Assembly (NCBI RefSeq): GCF_000502835.1
Contig: NZ_AYVL01000003.1
Coordinates: 139,837 to 203,836, forward strand
Source: Mesorhizobium sp. LSJC280B00
Lineage (GTDB): Bacteria; Pseudomonadota; Alphaproteobacteria; Rhizobiales; Rhizobiaceae
Direction of reading: 5' to 3'
Length of the DNA stretch: 64,000 nucleotides
The notes under the pieces were generated by a model. It worked only from the letters and a program-made list of their open reading frames with translations. It made no database searches and was not told the DNA's origin. This document shows positions 34,416-43,618 of this stretch, one piece after another (the first letter of the stretch is position 1; each line of letters starts with the position of its first letter). Position numbers and translations under genes: made by a program.

Positions 34416-35414
34416 ATGACCAGCGCGCTGCCTTTCGACGATTTTCGCGACCTCCTGGTGAGCCTGCCGCCGGGAGATATGGCGGCCAAGGCCCGCGTGC
34501 GCCAGTTGTTTGCCAAGGCAGACAAGCCCAAAGGCTCGCTTGGCCGCATCGAGGACATCGCCGCCTGGCTTGCCGGGTGGAGCGGCCGCGCGCCGCCGGC
34601 GGTGACGCGGCCATTGGTGGCGATCTTTGCCGGCAATCATGGCGTCACCCGTCACGGCATTTCGCCGCGCCCCGCCGCCGCCACGGCAAATGCAGTCGAG
34701 CTCTGCGCCGCCGGCGGTGCAGCGATCAACCAGATCTGCATCGCCAACGATCTCGGCTTGAAGGTGTTCGATCTGGCCCTGCACATTCCGACAGCCGACA
34801 TTACGGAGGATGCGGCACTGGACGAGCGCGGTTGTGCCGCTACCATGGCCTTCGGCATGGAAGCGATTGCCGGCGGTACCGACCTGCTTTGCCTTGGCGA
34901 CCTCGGCGTCGGCAATTCGACTGTCGCCGCGGCCCTTTGCACGGCACTGTTCGGCGGCACCAGCGCCGACTGGGTCGGCCCTGGATCAGGGGCGGACGCG
35001 GCGATGCAGAGGCGCAAGGCGGAGGTGGTCGATGCCGCGGTCGCGTTTCACGGCGCGAGCCTCAAGGACCCGCTGGAAGCGCTGCGCCGGGTCGGCGGGC
35101 GGGAATTCGCCGCGATCTGCGGCGCCATTCTGGCGGCGCGGATGCAGAAGATCCCGGTGCTGCTCGATGGGTTTGCGGTGACTGCGGCCGCTGGTGTCCT
35201 ACATACCGCCAACCCCGCCGCGCTCGATCACTGTCTCCTCGCAAGCCTGTCGCCAGAGTCTGGTCATGCCAAGGCCGCCGAGCGCCTCGGCCTTCGCCCG
35301 CTGCTCGATCTGGGCGTCAGTCAAGGCGAGGGGGTAGGGGCGGCGCTTGCCGCCGGCCTGGTCAAGGCGGCCGCGCTGACCAGCTCCGGCATGGCAGCCG
35401 CGGTCCGCGGTTAA
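34416..35414 (+). CDS. cobT: nicotinate-nucleotide--dimethylbenzimidazole phosphoribosyltransferase
   Basis: A 332-aa enzyme that makes alpha-ribazole 5'-phosphate for the lower ligand of cobalamin. KPKGSLGRIEDIAAWLAGW (38-56), FAGNHGV (71-77), CLGDLGVGNST (159-169), and the catalytic-base segment LDLGVSQGEGVGAAL with Glu305. Length is normal (about 340-350). The ATG at 34416 is chosen at the start of homology. It is divergent from DUF1289 and converges on the histidine kinase gene. No B12 riboswitch box is evident upstream. Confidence 0.95.
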   Translation: MTSALPFDDFRDLLVSLPPGDMAAKARVRQLFAKADKPKGSLGRIEDIAAWLAGWSGRAPPAVTRPLVAIFAGNHGVTRHGISPRPAAATANAVELCAAGGAAINQICIANDLGLKVFDLALHIPTADITEDAALDERGCAATMAFGMEAIAGGTDLLCLGDLGVGNSTVAAALCTALFGGTSADWVGPGSGADAAMQRRKAEVVDAAVAFHGASLKDPLEALRRVGGREFAAICGAILAARMQKIPVLLDGFAVTAAAGVLHTANPAALDHCLLASLSPESGHAKAAERLGLRPLLDLGVSQGEGVGAALAAGLVKAAALTSSGMAAAVRG

Positions 35415-35418
35415 GCAT

Positions 35419-36933
35419 TCAGCGCCGGCGCGAGGCAACCGCCTTGGTCGGCAGCGCCGGCAGTTCCTCCATCACCCGGCTCAGCGGGAAGATGGCGATC
35501 GCCTCGGTGCCTTCGCGCAGCCTGGAATGGAGCTGGAATTCGCCGCCATGCATGGCCAGCAGGCCTTGCACGATCGGCAGGCCAAGCCCGGTGCCCTGTT
35601 CGGCGCTCTTGATGGCGATCGAGCCCTGGCCGAAGGCCGAAAGCACGATCGGAATCTCGTCTTCCGGTATGCCCGGCCCATTGTCCTTGACGGAGAGATA
35701 TTGCCCGCCGCCCGCCGTCCAGCCGACGCGCACGCGGATTTCGCCGCCGGTGGCGGTGAACTTGATGGCATTGGACAACAGGTTGAGCGCAATCTGCCGC
35801 ACCGCGCGTTCGTCGGCGAACAAGCGCGGCAAGGCGTTTTCGAAATCCTGGACGATGCGGATGTCCTTGTTGCGCGCCTTCAGCTCCATCATGTGGCAGC
35901 AATCCTCGACGACGGAGAGCAGCATCATCGGCTCCTCGTTGAGCTGGTAGCGGCCCGCTTCGATGCGCGACAAATCGAGAATTTCGTTGATCAGGTCGAG
36001 CAGATGCTGTCCGGAGTCGTGCACGTCACGGGCATAGTCGCGATAGGTCGGGTTGCTCATCGGGCCGAGCACCTCGTTGGCCATCACTTCGGAAAAGCCG
36101 AGAATGGCGTTGAGCGGTGTACGCAGTTCGTGGCTCATCGAGGCCAGGAAACGCGATTTCGCCAGATTGGCGTCTTCCGCCCGCCGCCGTGCCTCGTCCG
36201 ACATCGATTTCGCCGTCTCCAGTTCGGCGATCAGCGCATCCTTTTCGGAGCGGAACGACAGCAGCATCAGCGAGGAACGGTTGAGCTGGCGCGCCACATA
36301 GGCGAAGAAAGGCAACGAGGCGATCAGCAAGCCTGCCATGATCACTTCGACCGGCATCCATAATTTCGCACTGGCATAAGCATAGATGGCGACCGGGAGG
36401 GCGAAGGTCGCCAACAGCGCACCGCGCAGGGACGAGGCCAGGATCGCGGTTGCCGACATGGCGAGCAGCAGCACCACCGCCTTGGCGACCTGGAACTGAT
36501 CCATTTGGCAAGTTTCGCAGCCGAGCCATGCGAACCAGGCCCAGCCAAGCCCGCACAGAAAATGGCCGATCAGGAAATCCCTATGCGTTTCCAGCGGGTT
36601 GAGCTCGGACGCTTGAGTGACGCGTCTGGCCATGAATGCAACGATGGTATAGCAGATGAATGTGAACAGCGCCCAGACGCCGATCTCCTTGCCGATGCCC
36701 GCGAGCAAGCCTGCCGCGGCCGTTGCCAGAACGAGCAGCGGAATGACGATCACGCCGCCGGTCATCGAAAGCGCGTGGAGCTTCAACAGCTCGCGGTCGA
36801 AGTCGGGATTTCCGGCTTGCTGCGAAAGACGGTCGCGCGTCTTGCGCACCGCGCGCGCGACATCGCTGTTGCGATGGCGTTTTCTGCGGTCCACAATAAA
36901 CTTGTCCGCCGTGGTCGAGCGTTGCAGGGGCAT
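35419..36933 (-). CDS. membrane sensor histidine kinase
   Basis: A 504-aa kinase. Hydrophobic helices between about 58 and 215 (four to six) form the sensor, followed by a short coiled coil (about 228-256). The H-box SMSHELRTPLNAILGFSEVM has the phospho-acceptor His268. The C-terminal ATPase domain has NLLSNAIKF (N box), DNGPGIPEDEIP (G1) and GTGLGLPIV (G2). The H-box form resembles the PdhS/DivJ group of alphaproteobacteria. No response regulator is adjacent, so the partner is encoded elsewhere. Its stop is 4 nt from that of the convergent cobT. Confidence 0.9.
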   Translation of the reverse strand: MPLQRSTTADKFIVDRRKRHRNSDVARAVRKTRDRLSQQAGNPDFDRELLKLHALSMTGGVIVIPLLVLATAAAGLLAGIGKEIGVWALFTFICYTIVAFMARRVTQASELNPLETHRDFLIGHFLCGLGWAWFAWLGCETCQMDQFQVAKAVVLLLAMSATAILASSLRGALLATFALPVAIYAYASAKLWMPVEVIMAGLLIASLPFFAYVARQLNRSSLMLLSFRSEKDALIAELETAKSMSDEARRRAEDANLAKSRFLASMSHELRTPLNAILGFSEVMANEVLGPMSNPTYRDYARDVHDSGQHLLDLINEILDLSRIEAGRYQLNEEPMMLLSVVEDCCHMMELKARNKDIRIVQDFENALPRLFADERAVRQIALNLLSNAIKFTATGGEIRVRVGWTAGGGQYLSVKDNGPGIPEDEIPIVLSAFGQGSIAIKSAEQGTGLGLPIVQGLLAMHGGEFQLHSRLREGTEAIAIFPLSRVMEELPALPTKAVASRRR

Positions 36934-37008
36934 GAAGTCTTCAATTTACGCGGGCAGCAATTTCAAATCGTTAAGCTACGTTCGAATGATTAACCAACGG
37001 TTTGCCAT

Positions 37009-37632
37009 ATGAGCCGTTCGTGGTCGCGATGGCCGCGCCAGCGATACTATGCGCCACGTCCGCGAAGCCTGTGGCGCCGACTAATGGACTATGGGGTGAC
37101 ACTCATCGTGCTCGGCCTGGCGATCCTCCTGGCGGCGCGCCTCGACCGGGTGGAGACGCGCAAGACGGAGGGCGTGGCCATTGTCAATGACGGCGATAGC
37201 ATCACGCTCGGCGGCGAGCGTATCCGCATGCGTGGCATCGACGCGCCGGAATATTCGCAGATCTGCCGCAAGAACGGTGCCGACTATCCCTGCGGCAAGC
37301 TCGCGCGGCAGTCCCTGGTGCGGTTGATAGCCGGCAAAGCGGTCTCCTGCAGCGGCTGGCAGCGCGACCGCTACGGCAGGCTGCTCGGCGACTGCAAGGC
37401 CGGCGGCAAGGATCTCAACCGCGCACAGGTCGAGGCCGGCTGGGCGGTCGCCTTTGGCGATTTCGAGACCGAGGAAGCTGCTGCGCGCGCGGGCAAAGCC
37501 GGCATCTGGGGCGGAACTTTCGACGAGCCGAAGAACTGGCGCGAGAGCCACGGCCACGAGCTGGTCGAAAGAAAGCACGGCACCTTGGCGTCGATCGGCG
37601 ATGCCTTGCGTGAAATTTTTCGCTTCTGGTGA
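37009..37632 (+). CDS. thermonuclease-family (SNase-like) protein
   Basis: A 207-aa protein with a basic N terminus, one membrane helix at about 26-44, and a staphylococcal-nuclease OB-fold at about 55-155: IVNDGDSITL, IRMRGIDAPE and DRYGRLLG, which carry the expected catalytic Arg/Glu/Asp pattern. Cys residues (QICRK, YPCGK, VSCSGW, GDCKAG) may form periplasmic disulfides. It would be an anchored nuclease outside the cytoplasm. It is divergent from the histidine kinase gene. Activity is not certain. Confidence 0.85.
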   Translation: MSRSWSRWPRQRYYAPRPRSLWRRLMDYGVTLIVLGLAILLAARLDRVETRKTEGVAIVNDGDSITLGGERIRMRGIDAPEYSQICRKNGADYPCGKLARQSLVRLIAGKAVSCSGWQRDRYGRLLGDCKAGGKDLNRAQVEAGWAVAFGDFETEEAAARAGKAGIWGGTFDEPKNWRESHGHELVERKHGTLASIGDALREIFRFW

Positions 37633-37673
37633 GTTGTGCCTATAGTTCGTCGGGACGGACGAGGAGGATGGAG

Positions 37674-38285
37674 ATGAAGCTGTTCGACGGCGGGCGCGCG
37701 CCCAATCCACGTCGGGTTCGGATTTTTCTGGCCGAAAAGGGACTTCAGGTTCCGTTGGTGCCCGTAGACATGGGCGCGCTGGAGCACAAAGAGCAGCCGG
37801 TCAGCTCGCGCAACCCGCTGAAGCGTCTGCCAGTGCTCGAACTCGATGATGGCACCATCATCACCGAGTCCGTCGCAATCTGTCGCTACTTCGAGGAACT
37901 GCACCCCGAGCCGGCTTTGTTCGGGCGTGGCGCACTCGGCAAGGCAATCGTCGAGATGTGGCAAAGGCGTGTGGAGTTCAATCTGTTCGGCTGCGTCGCC
38001 GCGGCGTTCCGGCATATCCACCCCGCGATGAGGGAATGGGAGATCCCGCAAATCCCCGAATGGGGCGAGGCTAACAAGCCGAAGGCGATCGATTTCCTGA
38101 AATTCCTCGATGCTGAGCTCGCCAGCAGGGAATTCGTCGCCGGCGATGCCTATTCGATCGCCGACATCACCGGGCTGGTCGCCATCGACTTCATGAAGCC
38201 GGCTCGCATCAAGGTACCTGAAGAGTGCACCAACGTGCTGCGCTGGCATCAGGCAATCTCGAGCCGTCCGAGTGCCGCCGCCTGA
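37674..38285 (+). CDS. glutathione S-transferase family protein
   Basis: A 203-aa GST: thioredoxin-like N-terminal domain with MKLFDGGRAPNPRRVRIFLAEKG at the start, LKRLPVLELDDGTIITESVAICRY (glutathione-binding, cis-Pro and the E-S pair) and a helical C-terminal domain (GDAYSIADITG). GAGGAGG lies just before two ATGs; spacing favours 37674 over 37668. It is the middle of three same-strand genes with the nuclease and the UDG-like gene. Substrate unknown. Confidence 0.9.
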   Translation: MKLFDGGRAPNPRRVRIFLAEKGLQVPLVPVDMGALEHKEQPVSSRNPLKRLPVLELDDGTIITESVAICRYFEELHPEPALFGRGALGKAIVEMWQRRVEFNLFGCVAAAFRHIHPAMREWEIPQIPEWGEANKPKAIDFLKFLDAELASREFVAGDAYSIADITGLVAIDFMKPARIKVPEECTNVLRWHQAISSRPSAAA

Positions 38286-38298
38286 CAATGAATTCCGA

Positions 38299-38916
38299 AT
38301 GAGCGAAGAGTTGGAAGCCTTGACGGCGCGGGTACGCGCCTGCCGCATCTGCGTTGATAAGCCGGCCGGCAGGCCGTTGCCGCACCAGCCGCGTCCGGTG
38401 CTCAGGCCATCGTCGAGCGCCCGCATCCTGATCGCCAGCCAGGCGCCGGGTACCAAGGTCCACGTCTCAGGCATGCCGTTCACCGACGCCTCCGGCGACC
38501 GGCTGCGAAGCTGGCTGGGCGTCGGCAGCGAGGAATTCTATGACACGGACAAGTTTGCCATCGTGCCGATGGGCTTTTGCTTTCCCGGTCAGGACGCCAG
38601 GGGCGCCGACCTGCCGCCGCGCCGCGAATGTGCGCCGGCGTGGCGCGTATCGCTGATGGCACTGATGCCGCAAGTCGATATGGTGCTGACGATCGGCATC
38701 TACGCGCAAAGCTGGCATATGGGCGCGGCGCGCCGTCCCTCGCTGACGGAAACGGTCATGGATTGGCGTGCCATCTGGGCGGCGGCAACCGACCCGAAAG
38801 TCCTGCCGCTGCCGCACCCGTCCTGGCGCAACACCGGTTGGCTGCAGCGCAATCCATGGTTTGAAATGGATTTGCTGCCCTTTCTGAGATCGGAAATCCG
38901 CTATCGCCTCGGCTAG
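38299..38916 (+). CDS. uracil-DNA glycosylase family protein
   Basis: A 205-aa protein of the UDG superfamily. The first motif is SQAPGTKVHVSGMPFTDASGDRL at about 38-60, where the usual GxxPG pattern is degenerate, and the second is LPLPHPSWRNT near 179-189. CRICVDKPAGRPLPHQPRPV near the start supplies two Cys. It resembles rhizobial proteins annotated as UDG family with unproven glycosylase activity. The start at 38299 follows the GST stop closely. Confidence 0.83.
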   Translation: MSEELEALTARVRACRICVDKPAGRPLPHQPRPVLRPSSSARILIASQAPGTKVHVSGMPFTDASGDRLRSWLGVGSEEFYDTDKFAIVPMGFCFPGQDARGADLPPRRECAPAWRVSLMALMPQVDMVLTIGIYAQSWHMGAARRPSLTETVMDWRAIWAAATDPKVLPLPHPSWRNTGWLQRNPWFEMDLLPFLRSEIRYRLG

Positions 38917-39117
38917 GCATTCAGCAAGAAATCACTCGCTTTCGCACTATGCGGCAGAATTTCTTTCTTGTAATAGGCTCGAGCAAGAGGGATTATGGTA
39001 ATCCATTCCTCGAAGCGCGCCGCGCATGAGGGGACGCGCGTTAAATTCTTGTTTTTATGCATGTCGTTGTGCCAAGGCCGCTGCGCACTTGGACGACTTG
39101 CATCAGGGGAGCACCCA

Positions 39118-39609
39118 ATGGACCGCCTTGATAGAAAAATTCTCCGCCTCCTGCAGGAGGATGCGACGCTTGCAGTCGCCGACGTCGCCAAGAAGGTCGG
39201 CCTGTCGACGACGCCGTGCTGGCGGCGCATCCAGAAGCTCGAGGAAGAGGGCGTCATCAAGCGGCGCGTCGCCATCCTCGATCATGAAAAGGTCAATGTG
39301 CGGGTCACGGTGTTCGTCTCGATCCGCACCAATTCGCACAGCCATGAATGGCTGCGGCGCTTTTCGGAGGTCATCCAGGAATTCCCGGAAGTGGTCGAAT
39401 TCTATCGCATGAGCGGCGACGTCGACTATCTCTTGCGCGTCGTGGTGCCCGATATCGCCGCCTACGACGCCTTCTACAAGCGGCTGATCGCCAAGATCGA
39501 GATCCGCGACGTGTCGTCTTCCTTCGCCATGGAGCAGATCAAATACACGACCGAAATGCCGCTGGATTACATGATGCTCGACAAGGAGTCCGGCGCGAAC
39601 GCCGCCTGA
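39118..39609 (+). CDS. Lrp/AsnC-family transcriptional regulator
   Basis: A 163-aa regulator: HTH domain at about 1-60 (MDRLDRKILRLLQEDATLAVADVAKKVG, CWRRIQKLEEEGVI), then an RAM ligand-binding domain at about 65-145 (VTVFVSIRT, PEVVEFYRMSGDVDYLLRV). It normally forms octamers and responds to an amino acid. GGGGAG lies upstream of the ATG. No obvious target gene is adjacent, so it probably acts on distant genes or itself. Confidence 0.92.
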   Translation: MDRLDRKILRLLQEDATLAVADVAKKVGLSTTPCWRRIQKLEEEGVIKRRVAILDHEKVNVRVTVFVSIRTNSHSHEWLRRFSEVIQEFPEVVEFYRMSGDVDYLLRVVVPDIAAYDAFYKRLIAKIEIRDVSSSFAMEQIKYTTEMPLDYMMLDKESGANAA

Positions 39610-39679
39610 AGCCCGATTGATTTGTGAGGTCGGGCGCAACCGGCTCCAGCACCCGCCCAGCCTGCTGCAGAGATGACAG

Positions 39680-39949
39680 TTGACGGAGCAAACTCTAATA
39701 TTCGGTTTTCGCAACGAGGGCACCGACAGTGTTCGTTTGATAGTCGAGCCGTGGGCGGAAGAATTTGACATCCCAGGAGAATCGGCGGCTGAAATATCGA
39801 TATTTTTCACGGCGCCAGGTAGGATAGACAGCCAGCATACTCATGGCACGTTTGTGATATGGCTTTGGGAGGGGTGCCGCGCGATGGTATCCATAGATGG
39901 AACGGATTGCACGAACTCCATGCTTATTCCAGTTCCGTCTATTCCTTGA
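39680..39949 (+). CDS. hypothetical protein, 89 aa, lower GC
   Basis: A short acidic protein, mostly predicted beta strand (TLIFGFRNEGTDSVRLIVEPW, HGTFVIWLWEG), beginning at a TTG codon, as no ATG or GTG fits in frame. GC is nearer 50% than the 63% of its neighbours, and two Cys occur near the C terminus. No family recognised. The composition suggests recent acquisition or a non-core gene. Start confidence is low. Confidence 0.45.
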   Translation: MTEQTLIFGFRNEGTDSVRLIVEPWAEEFDIPGESAAEISIFFTAPGRIDSQHTHGTFVIWLWEGCRAMVSIDGTDCTNSMLIPVPSIP

Positions 39950-39960
39950 GTTAGCCCCGC

Positions 39961-40533
39961 TTAGTTCTTCTTTTTGTTGAGGAAACTCCAGGGCGAGTTG
40001 ACCGGCAGTGTGATCGTGTCCGGCACGGTGTCGACATTGACCACCTCGGCCTTGCGCACGGTGTAGCCCGACTGGATGACGCTGACGCCGTCAAGGATGA
40101 AAAGCTGGCTCTTCTCCATGCCCGGCCGTAATGCGCCGGTCACCGAAACCGGCTGGTAGGCCTCGGACATCCTGTAAGGGTGTGCAGGCGTGACGAGGAC
40201 GATCTGGTTGGGCGGCGGCGTCGGCATGTGGCTGCAGGCTCCCGTCCACGGCACCAGCAGGAATTGGTAGACGAGATCACCATCGCGGTCGACTGGCAGC
40301 GCATAGCCTGCGAGTTGCACGGTCTTGTCCTGCAAGTTGAGTGAGAGCGTCTCGCCATGATCCGGCATTTTGGCCGCGATCATTGGCAGTCCGACGCTTT
40401 CGGCGGCTGCCTGGGTCGCCGGGCGCAGATCCTTCCAGAAAATATGCATCGTCCCGGCGCAAGCGCTGTCTGCCACAATGGACACGAACACCGCGGCCGC
40501 CAGGATCGCTCCTGATTTGAGACGGTTGCTCAT
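39961..40533 (-). CDS. DUF3299 domain-containing periplasmic protein
   Basis: A 190-aa protein with a signal peptide of about 26 residues ending ACAG. The DUF3299 core follows: WKDLRP, AGYALPVDRDGD, FLLVPWTGACSHMPTPPPNQIV near residues 91-112 with its single conserved Cys-His pair. The family is often near metal or lipoprotein transport genes, but its function is unknown. It stands alone here. Confidence 0.85.
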   Translation of the reverse strand: MSNRLKSGAILAAAVFVSIVADSACAGTMHIFWKDLRPATQAAAESVGLPMIAAKMPDHGETLSLNLQDKTVQLAGYALPVDRDGDLVYQFLLVPWTGACSHMPTPPPNQIVLVTPAHPYRMSEAYQPVSVTGALRPGMEKSQLFILDGVSVIQSGYTVRKAEVVNVDTVPDTITLPVNSPWSFLNKKKN

Positions 40534-40601
40534 TGCTGCTCCATTGTTGAGCCTTGATCAGCGGCCTATGCCAGCAAGTAAAGCTGCCGCTGTCGCCAAG
40601 G

Positions 40602-41183
40602 TCAACGTTCAAGCCGCATCACATGCCGGCGCGAGCCGGTCATGCCGATCTCGCGAAAGCCGCGGGCGACGAACATGTCGCGAAAACCCATGAAGCTGTA
40701 GCTCGGCGAAGCCTGGTCGACGGGATAGGCTTCGATCGTCTTGGCGCCTTTGGCAAAGGCGTGATCGATGGCCGCGTCGAGCAATGCGCTTGCCAGCCCG
40801 CCGCCGCGCAGCGCTCTCGGTACATAGAAGCAGACGATCGACCAGATGCCCATCTCGCTATCGTCCTGCTGCCGTGACAGCTTGCGGTAGGTCTCGCGCG
40901 GCGCAATCGAGCACCAGCCGACGGTCCGGCCATCGATCTGGGCGACAATGCCGACCGGCGTGCCGGCGTCGATCAGCGTCATCATCGCGCGTTTCTTCTC
41001 GTCGTTCTCGACATGCTCGCGGCGGTCGAGATTGCGCCAAGCCATACACCAGCAGTATTTCGGCCCGCCGGGTTGCTCGAACAGGTTTTCGAAATCGGCG
41101 CGCGTCGATTGCGTCACCTCCGTGAAGCGCACTTCGCTCAGGTCAAGCTTTTCTGGCGGCGAGCCGCTCGAGCGTCTTGGCAT
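40602..41183 (-). CDS. GNAT-family N-acetyltransferase
   Basis: A 193-aa GNAT-like protein: CWCMAWR near residues 43-49, IDGRTVGWCSIAPRE (strand 4), IWSIVCFYVPRALRGGGLASALLDAAIDHA with the acetyl-CoA loop at about 115-141, and the C-terminal DMFVARGFREIG. Substrate unknown. Its first 41 nt overlap the 3' end of the AlkD-like gene on the same strand, implying coupling. An alternative start further in cannot be excluded. Confidence 0.83.
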   Translation of the reverse strand: MPRRSSGSPPEKLDLSEVRFTEVTQSTRADFENLFEQPGGPKYCWCMAWRNLDRREHVENDEKKRAMMTLIDAGTPVGIVAQIDGRTVGWCSIAPRETYRKLSRQQDDSEMGIWSIVCFYVPRALRGGGLASALLDAAIDHAFAKGAKTIEAYPVDQASPSYSFMGFRDMFVARGFREIGMTGSRRHVMRLER

Positions 41184-41847
41184 CGGAAAGTTCCTTCAGG
41201 GCATCCTTGCCGATCCAGCGAGCAGTCCTGTCTGTCGAGGCCGCCAATTTTTGCGCCAGGGCAAGGGCAGGGCCGTGCAAATTCATCGATCGCTTGCCGA
41301 TCGAACGAAGCGCCCAGTTCACGGCCTTCTTCACAAAATTGCGGCCGTCGGTCGCATGCGCCTCGATGATCGACAGGAATTCGAGGAAGGTCGTCTCGGG
41401 TTCCTTCTTCCGGTGGACTACCGACCAGGCCATCATCGCAAAAGCCGTGCGTCGAACGAATTCCCGTTCGTCGACCGCGAATTCGGCGATCAATTCCTTC
41501 CAGCAATCCGTATCGACAAAGAGATCGGAGACCCCGTCGACGATATCCCACGAGTCGAAAGTCGCCGCCCATCGTCTTGCATCCGCGGCGGAGAACCGCT
41601 CCGGATCGGCTGTCACGGAAGCGATGAACTGCGCCTCCACGATGCCTGTCTGCCAAAGCTCAAAGGCACGCTCATGGTTGCGCTTGATTTTCTTGGCAAT
41701 CTGCCGCTGCACGCCATGCGAGATACCGAGCGCACGTTCGATCTTGATGCCGTAGCGCAGCATGCCAAGTCGATTTTCCTCCGAGGCGATCAAGCGCAGA
41801 TGAGCGACGATTTCATCGGCGCTGGATTGAGGCGAAAGCTCGGCCAC
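41143..41847 (-). CDS. DNA alkylation repair (AlkD-like) HEAT-repeat protein
   Basis: A 234-aa all-helical protein like AlkD glycosylases: GMLRYGIKIERALGIS near the N terminus, FELWQTGIVEAQFIASV, VRRTAFAMMAWSVVHRK, and KKAVNWALRSIGKRS near residue 180. AlkD-type proteins remove alkylated bases through stacked HEAT-like repeats, with Trp and Asp residues near the lesion. It is first of a pair with the overlapping GNAT gene. Activity is inferred. Confidence 0.83.
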   Translation of the reverse strand: MAELSPQSSADEIVAHLRLIASEENRLGMLRYGIKIERALGISHGVQRQIAKKIKRNHERAFELWQTGIVEAQFIASVTADPERFSAADARRWAATFDSWDIVDGVSDLFVDTDCWKELIAEFAVDEREFVRRTAFAMMAWSVVHRKKEPETTFLEFLSIIEAHATDGRNFVKKAVNWALRSIGKRSMNLHGPALALAQKLAASTDRTARWIGKDALKELSDAKTLERLAARKA

Positions 41848-41856
41848 GGTGAAATC

Positions 41857-42726
41857 CTATTTCTCCAGCCGCGCCAGCAGCGAGGACGTGTCCCAGCGCT
41901 TGCCGCCCATCGCCTGCACGTCCTTGTAGAACTGGTCGACAAGTGCCGTCACCGGCAGTTTGGCGCCGTTGCGGTCGGCCTCGGCGAGGCAGATGCCAAG
42001 ATCCTTGCGCATCCAGTCGACGGCGAAGCCGAAATCATATTTGCCGGCATTCATCGTCTTGTGGCGGTTCTCCATCTGCCAGGAACCGGCCGCACCCTTG
42101 GAAATCACCTCGATTACCTTGTCGATGTCGAGCCCAGCCTTCTTGCCGAAATGGATACCCTCCGCCAGGCCCTGAACGAGGCCGGCGATGCAGATCTGGT
42201 TGATCATCTTGGTGAGTTGGCCAGCCCCGGCCGGTCCCATCAATCCGACCATGCGGGCATAAGCATCTATGACTGGCTTGGCCCTGTCGAAGGCGTCGGG
42301 CTCGCCGCCGACCATCACGGTCAGCATGCCGTTCTCGGCGCCTGCCTGACCGCCGGAGACCGGGGCGTCGAGGAACAAAAACCCGAGCGCTTGCGCCTGC
42401 TGCGCCAGTTCGCGCGCGACCTCCGCAGATGCCGTGGTGTTGTCGATGAAGATGGCGCCTTTCTTCATGGAATTGAAGGCGCCTTCGGCACCGGTCGTCA
42501 CCGAGCGCAGATCGTCGTCATTGCCGACGCAGGAAAAGACGAAGTCCTTGCCCGCGGCCGCCTCTGCTGGTGTCGCGGCGAAGCTGCCGCCATGCTGGGC
42601 AACCCACTGCTCGGCCTTCGCCCTGGTGCGGTTGTAGACGGTGACGTCGTGACCGCCCTTGTTCTTGAGATGTCCGGCCATCGGATAGCCCATGACGCCA
42701 AGACCAAGAAATGCCACCGAAGCCAT
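41857..42726 (-). CDS. NAD(P)-dependent beta-hydroxyacid dehydrogenase (3-hydroxyisobutyrate dehydrogenase-like)
   Basis: A 289-aa enzyme: FLGLGVMGYPMAGHLKNKG (Rossmann glycine motif at 5-23), FLDAPVSGGQAGAENG (substrate loop at about 118-133), and GPAGAGQLTKMINQ with the catalytic Lys near 173. These families oxidise 3-hydroxyisobutyrate, tartronate semialdehyde or similar. It lies 64 nt downstream of the amino-acid permease genes, but a functional link is not shown. Confidence 0.9.
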   Translation of the reverse strand: MASVAFLGLGVMGYPMAGHLKNKGGHDVTVYNRTRAKAEQWVAQHGGSFAATPAEAAAGKDFVFSCVGNDDDLRSVTTGAEGAFNSMKKGAIFIDNTTASAEVARELAQQAQALGFLFLDAPVSGGQAGAENGMLTVMVGGEPDAFDRAKPVIDAYARMVGLMGPAGAGQLTKMINQICIAGLVQGLAEGIHFGKKAGLDIDKVIEVISKGAAGSWQMENRHKTMNAGKYDFGFAVDWMRKDLGICLAEADRNGAKLPVTALVDQFYKDVQAMGGKRWDTSSLLARLEK

Positions 42727-42790
42727 GTTTTCGAATCCCTTAGAAGCCTGCTTTGCGGTCTTCTTACCGGATCAGGCAAGGCGATGGGAG

Positions 42791-43618
42791 TCAGCGGTGT
42801 AGATGGATGGTGATGCGCCGTTCGATCCACTCGACGCCGTGGCGCAATGTTTCCACGATGATCAGATAGATGATCGCCGCCCAGATATACGACTGAAAGT
42901 CGAAGGTGCGCGCATAGGTGAGCCGGGTGATGCCCATCAAATCGTAGACCGTGATGATGGCGACGATTGCCGAGCCCTTGATCATCAGGATGATCTCGTT
43001 GCCATACGGGCGCAACGCGACGATCAGCGCCTGCGGCAGGATGATCTTCCACATCGTCTGCAGTTTGTGCAGGCCGAGCGAGGCGGCACCTTCCCACTGG
43101 CCCCTCGGCACGCTCTCGATCGCGCCACGCAAAATCTCGGCCTGGTACGCCGCCGTATTCAGCGAAAAGGCGAAGATCGCGCAGTTGAACGCTTCGCGGA
43201 AGAAGCCCCACAGTCCGACCATCTCGAGCTCCGGCCGGAAGGAGCCGACCCCATAGTAGACCAGGAAGGTCTGCGCCAACAGCGGCGTGCCGCGAAAGAA
43301 ATAGACATAGGCATAGGCGAACCCCGAAAGGATCGGGTTCTTCGACATGCGTGCATAGGCGATCGGCACGGACAGGATCGCGCCAAGCACAATCGAGATG
43401 GCAACCAGCAACAGGGTGATGCCGAGGCCGGATATGTAGCCGGGTGCATATTTCTGGAAGAACTCCGGGTTCCACGCAGCGACCAGGTAGACGACCATGC
43501 CAATGCCGAGAGCGATCCACAGGCCGACCAGGACATGGCCGAGGATGCGTTGGCGCGACCAGCCGCGTGCGGGCGGCGGCGGCCGGTCGACTTTCAGCGT
43601 GTCGGTGGCAAGGCTCAT
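42791..43618 (-). CDS. amino acid ABC transporter permease (HisM/ArtM type)
   Basis: A 275-aa permease, one of a pair for a polar or basic amino acid. An N-terminal extension of about 25 residues precedes the helices, and the EAA-loop (QWEGAASLGLHKLQTMWKIILPQ) is near residue 175. The start overlaps the upstream permease stop by 4 nt. It forms the channel with the next gene and the binding protein. No cognate ATPase gene is in the window. Confidence 0.92.
   Translation of the reverse strand: MSLATDTLKVDRPPPPARGWSRQRILGHVLVGLWIALGIGMVVYLVAAWNPEFFQKYAPGYISGLGITLLLVAISIVLGAILSVPIAYARMSKNPILSGFAYAYVYFFRGTPLLAQTFLVYYGVGSFRPELEMVGLWGFFREAFNCAIFAFSLNTAAYQAEILRGAIESVPRGQWEGAASLGLHKLQTMWKIILPQALIVALRPYGNEIILMIKGSAIVAIITVYDLMGITRLTYARTFDFQSYIWAAIIYLIIVETLRHGVEWIERRITIHLHR

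Noticed and set aside
40948-42813. Plus-strand open frame of 621 codons across three minus-strand genes
   Set aside because: Composition is that of a shadow frame, and the genes beneath (GNAT, AlkD-like, dehydrogenase) have clear motifs.
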